Shown piece after piece: positions 13,501 through 24,385 of a DNA stretch of 64,000 bases. The notes below the pieces were generated by a model that saw only the letters and a list, made by a program, of their open reading frames with translations, searched no databases and was not told the origin of the DNA. The stretch's first letter is position 1. Every line of letters starts with the position of its first letter. This DNA comes from Karalla daura (Eukaryota; Chordata; Actinopteri; Chaetodontiformes; Leiognathidae): positions 14,998,497 through 15,062,496 of the forward strand of contig CM055188.1 of NCBI GenBank assembly GCA_029224185.1. The letters are read 5' to 3'. A program made the position numbers and the translations under genes.

Positions 13501-15247
13501 CTGTCCTGCATGTGCTTGATGTTTCCCTCTATTATCACACCTGATTGAAACCGTCGGCTCATCATCAAGCTCTGCAGGAGCCTGACAACGAGGATCACTG
13601 TTCCCCAAGGAACAGGATGGGGAAAATGCTCTACAGAAACAACTGCACTGAATTGATCTTGAGCTAGAATGAGTGAAGTTACACCCAAGTGAATTTAGAG
13701 ACAACAAGAGGAGCCGGAGGAGCCTATTTTTAAGCATTACAGAACATAGTGAACAAATTCAGTCAAAAGTTACATACTGCAGCTTTAATATATTGCTTGA
13801 TATAGTCATTGTCAGACAATGTTAGGCAAAAGAGTGGTTTCAAAATATGATTCATGATGTCCTCAAATGTCAGACCTAATTCAAAAAAACTGAACTTTTG
13901 TGATTGTGGAACTGAAATTGCTGCTCTGGTTTTAGTCTATACATAACTCATAACTAGTTATACTCTTCATCAGGAATAAAAGAGTTTAATTTCCATTTAT
14001 CAGTCAATTAATAAGCAAGAGAGAAAAAGTCAAATATAATAAAAAATGTTACAGCACCCCTGCACAAGAGCTGTAAACTAGGACAGTACTATTCAGTACT
14101 ATGTTGTTGCTATATTACAAACATTGTAAACACTGAAGGACAAAGTGAGCCACCCCGCCAAGTTTAATCCAGGAAGAAAAGGAAGGAATTGAGGTTGTAA
14201 AAGGCTTAGTACATACTGTGTTGTTTTTACCATCAGTCTCAGTGTAGCAAGAAATGGCTGTTGTTATAGAAGTGAGAGTAACTGTATATTGCTGTGACAA
14301 CTCAACATAATGTTATCCTATGTATGATCATTATTAGTATTATTATTATTACATTTCTAGAGGAAAAAAAGAAGAAAAAAACTATACTCCACAGCAATTA
14401 CATAAAAGTCATGATCAGAATACTTAATTGATCCCCAGAAGAGAGTTGTGTTTGATACTGTTGTTCCTTCAAAGATAAAAATGTAATAAAATACATTATT
14501 ACTGTATCATCAGTCTGTGAATGGTTAAAGCTGCTGGTTGAGCAGGTGGACTAGCCTCTGCCACCAGTGTTTTAAGTGGCCACGAAGACTAGAAAAGTGT
14601 CATATAGAGTTCAAATAGAGGTAATGTTGTTGGTAACACTGCCATTATCAGTGTTGCTGTTGTTGTAAACCGTACTCCATCGATAAATGAAAACAGTCAC
14701 AATGTGTCCAGGCTGTCACTCCTGTGCACTGACGGTCCTGGAGGTAAGCAGCCATCGCTCAGCTCCTCTGCCCCAGCTGTTGTTGATGCCTGTATCTTCC
14801 GGGGAGCTCTGCAGAGGCGGCTCCTACACAAACAAACCTGGACCAAGGCGTCGCCGCTTTCCACATAAAGTGTTCCGACTAGAAACCGAGACGGATATGG
14901 TCGGGACAGTGCTTTCGACTCTCCCTCCGTCTCTCACTCACCCACACACAGGCACACTTTGTTTCTACATCTCTCTCTCTGAGAGAGAGATGTAAAAGAG
15001 GTTCAGACCTGTGTTCAGACTTTCTGCTGATTGTTGCTCAACGACTCGGGAGTCCAGCTGGCGACAGCTTCTGCCCTCACACAGTCTTATAACAAGGACA
15101 TATCAAATGCAGCCCGGCTCTTTGTGACTGCAAAACTACAGTGTAGCTAACACGGTATGTCAAAAATAGGTATTAAGAGACATACTGGTGAAAACATTAG
15201 GTTTCTGTCAGCACTGTCGGCTTACCTGATCCGGCGGGCGCCGCCAT
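10415..15247 (-). CDS. ube2v1: Ubiquitin-conjugating enzyme E2 variant (UBE2V/MMS2 family), four exons
   Basis: Spliced coding exons are 15247-15226, 12348-12203, 11228-11106 and 10561-10415, totalling 438 nt (145 residues plus stop). Seen: the protein has the UEV signature FRLLEELEEGQKG, then GDGTVSWGL, the DDDDMTLT turn, GMIIGPAK, RIYSLKIECG, KYPE, a VRFVNKINLTGVHSSG segment and the C-terminus QPPEGQVYSN. Introns are phase 1, 0 and 0 with gtaag/gtgag donors and ag acceptors. Known of the family: UEVs resemble E2 enzymes but lack the catalytic cysteine. They pair with UBE2N (Ubc13) and position the acceptor ubiquitin so that Lys63-linked chains form, acting in NF-kB signalling and DNA-damage tolerance. 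No active-site cysteine is visible here; the only cysteine is in IECG. The N-terminal Phe equivalent to the Ubc13-binding Phe of MMS2 is present at residue 14. The YSN ending and MAAPAGS start favour ube2v1 over ube2v2. Several normally invariant positions differ (see findings). Confidence 0.95.
11106..11228 (-). CDS. ube2v1: ube2v1 exon 3
   Basis: These 123 bases encode exactly 41 codons (residues 57-97), from TVYDGRIYSLKIECG through KYPEHPPLVRF to LTGVHSSGV. The acceptor is cag and the donor gtgagt, both phase 0. It covers the central strands of the UBC fold and the KYPE/PP segment shared with E2 enzymes. The valine at its end joins the VDT of exon 4, matching the GVVD junction of the family. 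Confidence 0.95.
11335..11411. mobile_element. Fragment of a fold-back teleost DNA transposon in ube2v1 intron 2
   Basis: The stretch shares with 13472-13626 the segments gatgtttcc-tgctcc, tgatt, and an opposing tcatcatca-gctcctgcaaagcttgat block. It lacks the outer tccccaaccctg ends and is therefore a truncated or diverged copy. It lies inside intron 2 (11229-12202). Confidence 0.45.
11900..12060 (+). repeat. Possible SINE/DNA-repeat remnant in ube2v1 intron 2
   Basis: A tRNA B-box-like gagttcaaatct lies at about 11932, followed by a catccgggaggtttcttcag segment of the kind seen in common teleost repeats. The copy is short and degenerate, so the family is uncertain. Confidence 0.3.
12203..12348 (-). 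CDS. ube2v1: ube2v1 exon 2
   Basis: These 146 bases encode residues 8-56, from the split valine codon through VVPRSFRLLEELEEGQKG to MIIGPAK. The acceptor is a gaag preceded by a pyrimidine-rich stretch, and the donor is aag|gtgag. This exon holds the N-terminal helix that contacts the Ubc13 partner in known UEV structures, including Phe14, and the first beta strands. It carries GLADDDD and LTHWNGM, where the vertebrate UEVs I know have GLEDDED and LTRWTGM. Confidence 0.95.
13472..13626. mobile_element. Fold-back non-autonomous DNA transposon in ube2v1 intron 1
   Basis: The left end ttttccccaaccctgttcct (13472-13491) is an inverted match, with few mismatches, to the right end at 13608-13626. 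The interior carries a second pair around the tgcttgatgtttccc and catcaagctctgcagg segments. The overall design, with a tccccaaccctgttcctgg end and the wording tgatgtttccctc...cacacctgatt, matches a very common teleost palindromic MITE that I take to be hAT-like. No coding capacity. It lies within the 2.9-kb intron 1 (12349-15225). Confidence 0.65.
15226..15247 (-). CDS. ube2v1: ube2v1 exon 1 (coding part, start codon)
   Basis: Twenty-two coding bases begin at the ATG (15247-15245) and encode MAAPAGS plus the first base of a valine codon. They are followed directly by a gtaag donor at 15225. The start is chosen because the peptide matches the length and Ala/Gly/Ser-rich character of UBE2V1 N-termini, and because the phase-1 junction joins cleanly to exon 2. 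The 5' untranslated part of the exon continues upstream of 15247, with no defined end. Confidence 0.88.
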
Positions 15248-15250
15248 CTT
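15240..15250 (-). promoter_or_regulatory. YY1-type motif overlapping the ube2v1 start codon
   Basis: On the minus strand the bases across the initiator ATG read AAGATGGCGGC, a full match to the core YY1 binding motif. In vertebrates such sites often sit just downstream of the transcription start of ubiquitously expressed genes, in this strand orientation. Here the ATG of the motif is the start codon itself. The spacer upstream (15251-15300) has several CpGs and NRF1-like gcgcatgc matter but no TATA box. This fits a TATA-less housekeeping promoter. Binding is inferred from the motif only. Confidence 0.55.
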
Positions 15251-15330
15251 TGTCTCTAAGCAGGGCACGCGCACTCAGCATCATGCATGCGCGTGTCCGA
15301 AATTCGTTATTGATTCATCTTTTCATTTTA
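15251..15330 (-). promoter_or_regulatory. Probable ube2v1 core promoter / 5' UTR
   Basis: This is a short CpG-containing stretch immediately upstream of the start codon. It includes tgcatgcgcgtg (15284-15295), which resembles a partial NRF1 site. No TATA box is visible. The transcription start cannot be fixed from sequence alone. Confidence 0.35.
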
Positions 15331-16955
<1,625 letters not shown>

Positions 16956-17270
16956 GACAGTTCTGGATAGCACTATTCCCTCACTTTAATAAGGTCCAGG
17001 GTCCAACTCCTGACAAGACCAATGGCCTTTTTATGTGGACTTTGCATTTTCTCCCCAGGTTTCTGGTTTTCTCTGGTCTCCGCCTGTAGTTCTGAATCAT
17101 GTATGTTTAGGTTGACTGAACACTCTAAAATTGGAAATGAGTGAGGTGACTGTGTCCTGTGATGAACTGGAAGCCTGTCCAGGGTATTTTACTTGCCTGT
17201 GCCCTATATGCACCTGGGATCAACCTCTAGCAGTCCCTCATGACACCACTGGGTAGTGTGTTTGCTCATA
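16956..17270 (+). repeat. Old teleost tRNA-derived-type SINE copy
   Basis: Contains the ordered blocks ggtccaactcctgacaag (B-box-like), gactttgcattttctcccca, ggttttctctggtctccgcc, gtgatgaactggaagcctgt followed by ccagggta, and cacctgggatcaacctctag. The order matches the SINE at 45931-46283. Many mutations indicate age. Confidence 0.7.
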
Positions 17271-17317
17271 TAGCTCACATTATCAGTGGGTTGATTATTT
17301 GCATGTTTACAATCTCT

Positions 17318-18840
17318 ATTCCGACTGGACTTGATTGTTGCTTTTGAATGTAAACATGAAGTTTCGGTATCCTGCTAAATCTGGTTTTCTTTATGTATGT
17401 AGACTTCTCCCCTTGGCCTTAACCTGTCTGCAAGCCTCTCTTATGGTGCTGCATTGCTTTAAACCAAAACCACTTTATAGCTAGAAAAACAAAGGTTGCA
17501 CTTTTCAGATGATTTCATGTCTTGTTCAAATGTTTAAATGTTTAAATGTTTAGTATGATATGAGTATAGTAATAAGTGCACAGCTAATATATTGAACCAG
17601 ACACAGAGATTCTTTTGACTGCTAATAGCTCCAGGGACTACCCACTGAGGAGGGTTAGCCATAACTGCAGAAATGGCCTTTTTTCCACTTTGCATTCGAA
17701 CCATCATTAGGACCTCCTAAGTAATGTCATGCTGAGCGTCTGTCAGCTGTGATTAATGCAAATTTCTCACAGTGTTTCCATGCTTTGACAAATAAATCTA
17801 TTAATTTTTGAGGCAGACTTATTAAGCTGATCAAATTAGTCGTCTTTTTAATTGAGCACTTTATCACCTACGTGGACTTGAACTAGAATGAACTAACTAT
17901 GTATTCAGTATTTTTGTTTAGATACACAAAAGGTCTATACAAATAATTATAAACCATTAATTCTCACGCTCCCATCTGTGATCAATTTAGCGTTTCCAAT
18001 TTCTCTAAAATGCTTAATTTACAAGCATAAGTTGTGCTTACTACTGTAGCTCCTGACAAAAGCATTGAATGCAGCCAGTTCATTCACAGCTACTGTGTAC
18101 TCGTGATCAACAAACAGGCCTCTAGCCATTAACTTGCTGTGATGCTTATGTTACAAACGTCTTCCCAATCGTTTCACCATCGTTTCTAAAAACAATAGTA
18201 ACAGAGCATTCACAGTGCAGAGAGAGAAAGAAGGCATCTCTGTGTATTGAGACGTGGTAATTCCATTGACATTAAAAACTGCCCTGTCACCCTGTTCTTC
18301 TTAGAACAGAGGAGCAATGAGTTCCCCTAATTATGTGGTGTGAACGTGGCTACAGTTTTGTATATTAGCAAAACAAGCAAACAAACAAATATATACATAA
18401 AATAAATAAAGTTGTTTCTGAGTATAATCGGGAGGAGGATGATCTGCAGTACATCCAAGGTCAGTTTAAGTAGAAATGAAAGACATATATACGTTATTGT
18501 GAATTGGTTACAAGTGAAAATTGGATTTGATGCACACAGACTATCAGGGGCACCTGACTCACCAGAGGTTATGGCCCTCCTTTTTGTTCATTTCTCCAGT
18601 GGTCCATACCTGTAATCTGCTTTCACCATCAAATTAAATCCTCTGAAAAGTGCAACTATTGTCTCTCTAGATTATAAAAATGGTTTTTGGTTTAAAGCAA
18701 AGCATCACAATAGAACAGACCTGCAGACATTTCAAGGCTGAACAGGGTGTGAACTCTGCGTGGATATAGAAAACCAGACTCAGCAGGATACTGAAACTTC
18801 ATGTTTACATTCAAAAGCAACTATCAGGTCTAGTCTGAAT
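17318..18840. mobile_element. Non-autonomous DNA element with long inverted ends
   Basis: The outer ends are inverted copies: tgcttttgaatgtaaacatg, then aagtttc, at 17338-17364 pairs with 18787-18819. The inverted similarity continues inward through the ggttttctttat, aaaccaaaaccactttatag and gttgcacttttcagatgatt segments on the left and their complements near 18630-18700 on the right. The interior has no transposase-like frame. A related copy lies at 36048-36815. I could not assign a superfamily, and no unambiguous target-site duplication is visible. Confidence 0.7.
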
Positions 18841-19004
18841 AGAGAAAACATTGTTTGAGCTATTGGCAAGAAACAGTCTCACACTACAAACAAATCACTT
18901 TATCCCTAACACCCTGTATAAGACAGACATCTTCTATGCATTTATTAGTACTCGCTGCTGTCATGGCAGTCTGCTGGTGTCTGTCTCCAGTGAACGTAGG
19001 GTAA

Positions 19005-19245
19005 AAGTAAGTAAGTATGCACCCTGGATAGGCCTCCAGTCCATCACAGAGCACACATACACCTTTCATCCTCACATTAATACCTAGGGACAATTTACGA
19101 TTTAAACTCTTTGATTTAGTATTGTATATTACTGAGTATGAGGAGAAAACCCATACAACCACAGAGAGAAAATGGAAACTCCATTCAGAAAGGCCCTGTA
19201 CTTGGTGACAGTGCTAAACACTCATCCACCATGTTGCCCATATAC
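19005..19245 (-). repeat. Degenerate teleost SINE copy
   Basis: The plus strand shows ggcctccagtccatcacaga, cctagggacaatttacgatt and gaggagaaaacccatacaac, then caccatgttgccc. These are the complement of the SINE order at 45931-46283. The copy is therefore in reverse orientation and missing its far 3' end. Confidence 0.65.
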
Positions 19246-21138
19246 CTTATATGATTTTAGGAAATGTATTTTGTTCAAAATGTGAGACTGTTGCATTCTC
19301 TGAGTAAAAGTCTCCTTGTTATGTCTTTCACACTATTTAAGATGTTGCTTTTTCAGGCAAACTCTGGCATCAGTTCACAAATAGGGGGACCTAGTTTACA
19401 ATTTAGGGACCAGTGGCTTCCATGTCAGTGACATCCATGAGAGTGACATCATCATTGACTTGATTAAAGAGAGGGAGATGAGAAACAGGACCAGCTTACA
19501 ACCTAATTCAAAATTAGATCTATACGGGCAATTAAGAGAGCTTTAACTCAGAATTATACAGAACACTCTATTCAGGGTTGTGTAAGACACAAAATTAAAT
19601 TAAGAGGTAGGAGTGGAGAAGAACTGTTAACATACACTGGGCCATGCTTTGCCTCTGGCTCCTCGTTTCAACAGTCTGGACATCAGAGAGGTGGGTCATC
19701 GAGTTAACTGGATCAAACCCTAACGTCATCCTGAGGGGCATGCAGTCCAAGAGCAGGACAGGCGCTGCCTCCAACATTTAAAGAAGACCAGGGGCAACTG
19801 CAACATCTTATATTTTACCAGTCAAAGATAAAACATAATGGGAAATTCATTATGCACAAGGTCTATCTTGACCCTACTCTGTAAACAAAAAAGTGTAAAA
19901 ACTTTTTTTTCCAAAATGTCCAAAGTAAATGAAAAAACGTGAGAGAAAAGTGAGAGAAAAGCTGAGAAACGTTTAGTACAACTGAGTTTTGATTCCCATC
20001 AGTTCCATGTGAAATCTGGGACTGGTAGGGTGATCTGTGTTTTGGGGTATGTGATAATGAACGCACTGAGAGAATGGGGGATGCTGCCCTCTGACCCTCT
20101 CCCACCCACACCTCCCCCAGCTCTCAACCAGCCTACCTCCCTAAAACCCCCCTCCCAGGCAGCCCGCCCAATTCCCCCCACCCCCCCAAAGACAAGTTGG
20201 TTCTCAGAGTGGCAAGACCGAGAGACGTGTATGGGTATGAACTGTGGACATGAATGGCTCAGTGTTCCTCACAGGGACATGAATACGGCGCACTTCTCCT
20301 GACAGACAGGCATGCTCATTCACACTCTGCTTTTCCACTTTTCAAACTCACTACATGTTTCTGCTATGAATACAGGTCTGTGCTGAGAAACATGCAGACA
20401 AGTCCACACAGATGCTAACTGTCAGGTCCCCTTGAGTGTGTATCATCAATTAAAAAAATAAAACAAAAAAAACAGATACAACCTATATACATAACCCAAG
20501 TGCATTGCATCACAAAAAATATGTGATAGGTATTCTGAGGAATGTTTTGAACATAGGATGGAAATTACTGTTAAAAAATAATAAGAAGAAAATATTACAC
20601 ATAGGGTTTATAAAATCGAGTCAATTAATCATATGAAGGCATGGGCTTTTAACTTTTTCTCTTCTTAAGCTTTGTGATGTCATTAGTAAAGGCTGAGACT
20701 CGGACCGAAATAAATGATGTGAATCATGTGCAATGGCATTCACAGTCACTGATTTACTCCCATACATGGAAGTAGAAATCATAGATATGTAAATGCCCTT
20801 GGAGTGTCCTGAGGGTGGATCTGAGTGATCTTTAAAGTATGATATCTTACATGGTTTCAGTTATCATTATAGTAGAATTAAGAGAGGGGAATTTTTAACC
20901 ATCAGAGGGGACAGAGGGACTAAGCTTGTCTGGTGACAGTGTGTGATGTGGCTTTTGTACAGATGTGCATGAATGAACATCAGTGAAAATCACTCTGAAA
21001 CTGATTCAGCATGTGATAGGCTCTCTGCAAACATTGAAACAGCTGTAGATCACTGGACAGTTAGCTACCATTTCATTTTCAGTCATTCACTGTATTAAAT
21101 AAACTGAAATGAAATTAACAGTTAAGGGAGCTTTATTT

Positions 21139-21157
21139 AAAAAAAAAAAAAAAAAAA
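21139..21157 (+). repeat. Poly-A run
   Basis: Nineteen consecutive A bases preceded by gctttattt. It could be the tail of an old retroposed copy, but no source sequence is recognisable upstream. Confidence 0.6.
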
Positions 21158-21343
21158 CAGTACCAGGGCATGACAACTGTATGGACTGTGTTAGTCCAGT
21201 TGACCAGTAGGGGTCTGCCATGTACCAGTCAGGTTCTCCGCTAGAAGATGTTGCCTTCAAAGCTATCCTTCAAAGACGGAAAACATGGGACTAACGGTAC
21301 AACACAGTCTGCACTTGACATACATGTTTAACATATCACTAGA

Positions 21344-21399
21344 GCAAAAAAGAAAACGAAAAGAAAAGAAGAGAAGAGAAGAAAAAAGAAAAAAAAGCA
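21344..21399 (+). repeat. A/G-only purine tract
   Basis: An almost pure purine run of AAAAG/GAAGA units, low in information. It encodes an artificial Lys/Arg/Glu-rich frame. Confidence 0.85.
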
Positions 21400-21784
21400 T
21401 CCTGTTTACAATCTTCCTCATTTTAATTTTAAGTGAAATGACAACTAAGTCACAGATAATAACACAATAATAAGGAGCATTTGGACCGTTTAGATTCTAA
21501 TATTCATTCAATAGTTGTAGGTTTAGGATAGTCGAAAAGAAGAGAAAGTTGTGGTATTTAAACTCTACGAAGTGTTTTCATAACCACTGAGATTCGATAG
21601 ATATTCATGTAGTCTACTCATGCAGCCTAACTCATTAATTTTAACACAAACACGCTTCATTTGTACGACCCACTTTTGGATCTTCTCTTTATCATCGACA
21701 TCAGCAAATACAAACATCTCTCAATCGAAGCGATTCATTACTATTACTATTATTAACTTTTTATTATCATAACTTTCCCCTGGA

Positions 21785-22102
21785 TCTTACGCGATCAGCG
21801 TCCAGGCCAGCGTTCAACGCCTCGGTCTCGGAGGATCGTGTAAAATCCGAGCACCACGTGAACGCAGCACGATGCCTCAGCGTTGCCAAACCCCATTTCA
21901 CGCCTGTGGAGACCCGGGCTGTGAACGCAGCATTTCACCGCTCTCTCACTGCTGCTCACCGGCCGGCTACATGTGGAGGGAGAGAGACCCGGCCACACGC
22001 AGGAGGGAAACTAACAAAACCCCGAACTTTACTTGTTTATCCACTGCACCGAATACCTGCTCTCATCTGTCCACAGTTTAAGGGCGGGAGGTAGGTGTTT
22101 GC

Positions 22103-22134
<32 letters not shown>

Positions 22135-22379
22135 ACTGGAGAAAGTTTGAGAAAAACCTGCCGCTGAGGAGAGAGAGAGAGAGGCTGCACCACAATGGAA
22201 TTTGCGATCTCGTAACCTCGAAAAAAGAAAAAAAAAAACCTCAACAAAATCTGTGTGATTCACCGAACGTCCTGCCAGAGACGAAGCTGGATACGGTCAG
22301 TGGGAGCTGGGAAAAGTTGTTTTCCCCGTGAAGGAGACGGAACCAGAGCCGGCGAGAGAGGATCTGGACAGGGGACAAG
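21785..22379 (+). promoter_or_regulatory. CpG-rich promoter-like region and putative non-coding first exon of an unidentified gene
   Basis: CpG density rises sharply over 21785-22000 compared with its surroundings, and an E-box CACGTG lies at 21855-21860. A GA-rich leader follows at 22108-22185. The block ends at 22379 with acaag followed by gtgagt, a near-perfect splice donor on the plus strand. No long ATG-initiated frame crosses the donor. A tiny upstream frame, MEFAIS (22195-22215), is present. I infer a 5' UTR exon of a gene running rightward, head-to-head with ube2v1. The coding exons of that gene were not recognised in the window. Confidence 0.5.
22108..22185 (+). repeat. GA-rich leader tract
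   Basis: Two GAGAGA blocks (22111-22133 and 22168-22183) separated by unique sequence, inside the putative first exon. Such GA/CT tracts are common in vertebrate 5' UTRs and promoters. Confidence 0.7.
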
Positions 22380-23939
22380 GTGAGTGGTGGTCCTCTACCC
22401 CCTCACTGTCTGCACCGTCTATTTACTCCAGGTATAGTCACCACTATGCATGCTTTTTTTTCTTTTTTAATTTATACACATTTCTCTGTTTTCTCATCAG
22501 ATACTGTAGCAGGTCACTTGTGCGCTACGTTTTTATTACACACTATCTAAGTGGGGTTTCGCTGTTCTTACACATTTTCAGCAATTCTTATTTTTTAAAT
22601 TTGTTTGATAAAAGGTCACAGACTCAGGTAAGAGATCGCAGTGTTGCGGGTATCCCCCCTACCACTACCACACCATTTACATCTTCCTCTCCATCTGTAT
22701 CACTTTTACTCAATGAGAGATATTTTCAACTTTGTCCAGTGCCGTGTCCAGACTGTCTCTGGGCTGGCGGAGCCCCGGGGTGGCCCTCACCTGCATCTGT
22801 TCACTTATTCCAGTGTATTCTTTTTCCGATGAGGATGTAGTTCTGCACAGTATGGTATATTGTGTTAATATAGAAGCTATTGAACAGGTCTCAGATGTTG
22901 TTTTACAATCCCATTTGTGGTATATTATTTCTGCACGTTCATGCTTATCTGGCATCAACATTTCCCTCGATTGACTGTCTGATCTGCCGACCTCACATGA
23001 CCGGTCACATCGCTTTAGTTTTGGTAACCTTTCCCTGAACTAAATGGTAACTGCAGCGATACAGGCACGGAGCGTGTATGCACTCAGCCTCATTTGTTTG
23101 AGCCTGGATCAGAGGAGGAATCAGTGATTGAGGAGGAACCAGGAGCGCGTACGCTGACATTTCACTGAAAACTGCTGCCTCACAGTCATATGCTTTCATC
23201 CACATAGGCACCTGGGTGGAAAAGGGTATGTGCAAATTCCTTTTGGGGGCAATAGGGTTTACACCACACTTCAGATTTCACTTCTCCCTCTGTCTCTGCA
23301 TACGTTCTGTTTCTGTAGTTTTTGAGGTTTTAATATAAGAAAGGGTGTGATGATGCTTTTGGACCTGCTGCACATCATTGGTCTGTTTTTTAACAAACCA
23401 AATTTTGAACCAGAGTAAATATGGTTTTTGTCATTCAAGATTTTGCTCATTGATTTAAATTGTAACTCCTGCATGTGTGATTATTGTCTACCACAACGTT
23501 TTCATCCTTGTCTGATTCAGATAAATTTTCAGGTTGTGCTTGAAGTGACTTTTTAAACTTTCTATTGAAAAACTGGTGACTTTTGAGAGGTCGCTCTCAC
23601 TGTTACACTGTTACATTGTTATGCTCACATAACTTAAAAAAAACATTATTGTCACCTCTGGGGCTCCATCCTTTAACAGGACCAAACTGTATGGTGCCAT
23701 ACAAATATATCACATAACCCTTAGCCTACATGTGAGGTAGATGATGCACATTTTACAGTACTTGCCAGAGAGTTGGTGTGATTTATCACGCTCACTGTTT
23801 AAATAGCCAGTCTTACTGTGGTATGATAGGGTGGCACCCAGGGGGCGGATAATCAGATTTCATCTGACCCCCCACCAACCACCCCATCCCCCAGAGATGT
23901 GATTTAAACAACACAGAGTTGAAGACCAAAACAAATCTG

Positions 23940-24385
23940 AAGCGAAAGCAGCATTTACATGAGTTTAGTCTCTTATTTCAATCTAGAATTAAAACATTTG
24001 ACATTTTCATGAAAGAGAACTAGCTCTTCCTTCGTCATATCAGTGTAATTGCTTAATAAATCACATTGACTGAGGAATTGAAACCCGAGATTACCAAAGA
24101 TCCACTTCATGGTAATCGCAGCAATTACTTGCATTTGTCAATACGCATCAGGCGTTTCTGCCATCCATCACAGGACCAGCCAATGAGATAAAGTGACCTC
24201 TATGTTTTTGTCTTATGGGTGATGGTCTCCATTCAGAGTTTAGTGCCTTCTTAAACTATGGCCATCTGCTGCTCTAGCCTCGTATCAGGACTGATGGCTT
24301 AGTATAAGCCAGGAAATGGGATGGAATATCCCCTCACAATGATGATGATGATGACTGCTCATTTATGCCAATAGCATTGGGAAAT
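23940..24385. promoter_or_regulatory. Candidate conserved non-coding element
   Basis: Unique, non-repetitive sequence with several TAAT-type words (ggtaatcgcagcaattactt) and balanced composition over more than 400 bases, without an open frame that resembles a protein. Suggestive of an enhancer, but only comparison with other fish could show this. Confidence 0.22.

Larger units (their letters stand above)
19246..21780. other. Spacer, no gene seen
   Basis: Non-coding, with C-rich stretches at 20096-20190, an A19 run at 21139-21157 and a purine tract at 21344-21399. No exon or RNA gene is recognisable. Confidence 0.5.

Noticed and set aside
18412..18615. Frame sharing KIGFDAHRLSG with a frame at 36102-36284
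   Set aside because: The shared peptide is due to the two copies of the long-inverted-end element lying in opposite orientation. Neither copy has a longer frame, so it is repeat similarity rather than a gene family.
22328..22840. Frame of 170 residues starting at a GTG across the donor at 22380
   Set aside because: It begins without ATG, reads through a consensus splice donor into low-complexity intronic sequence, and has no protein motif.
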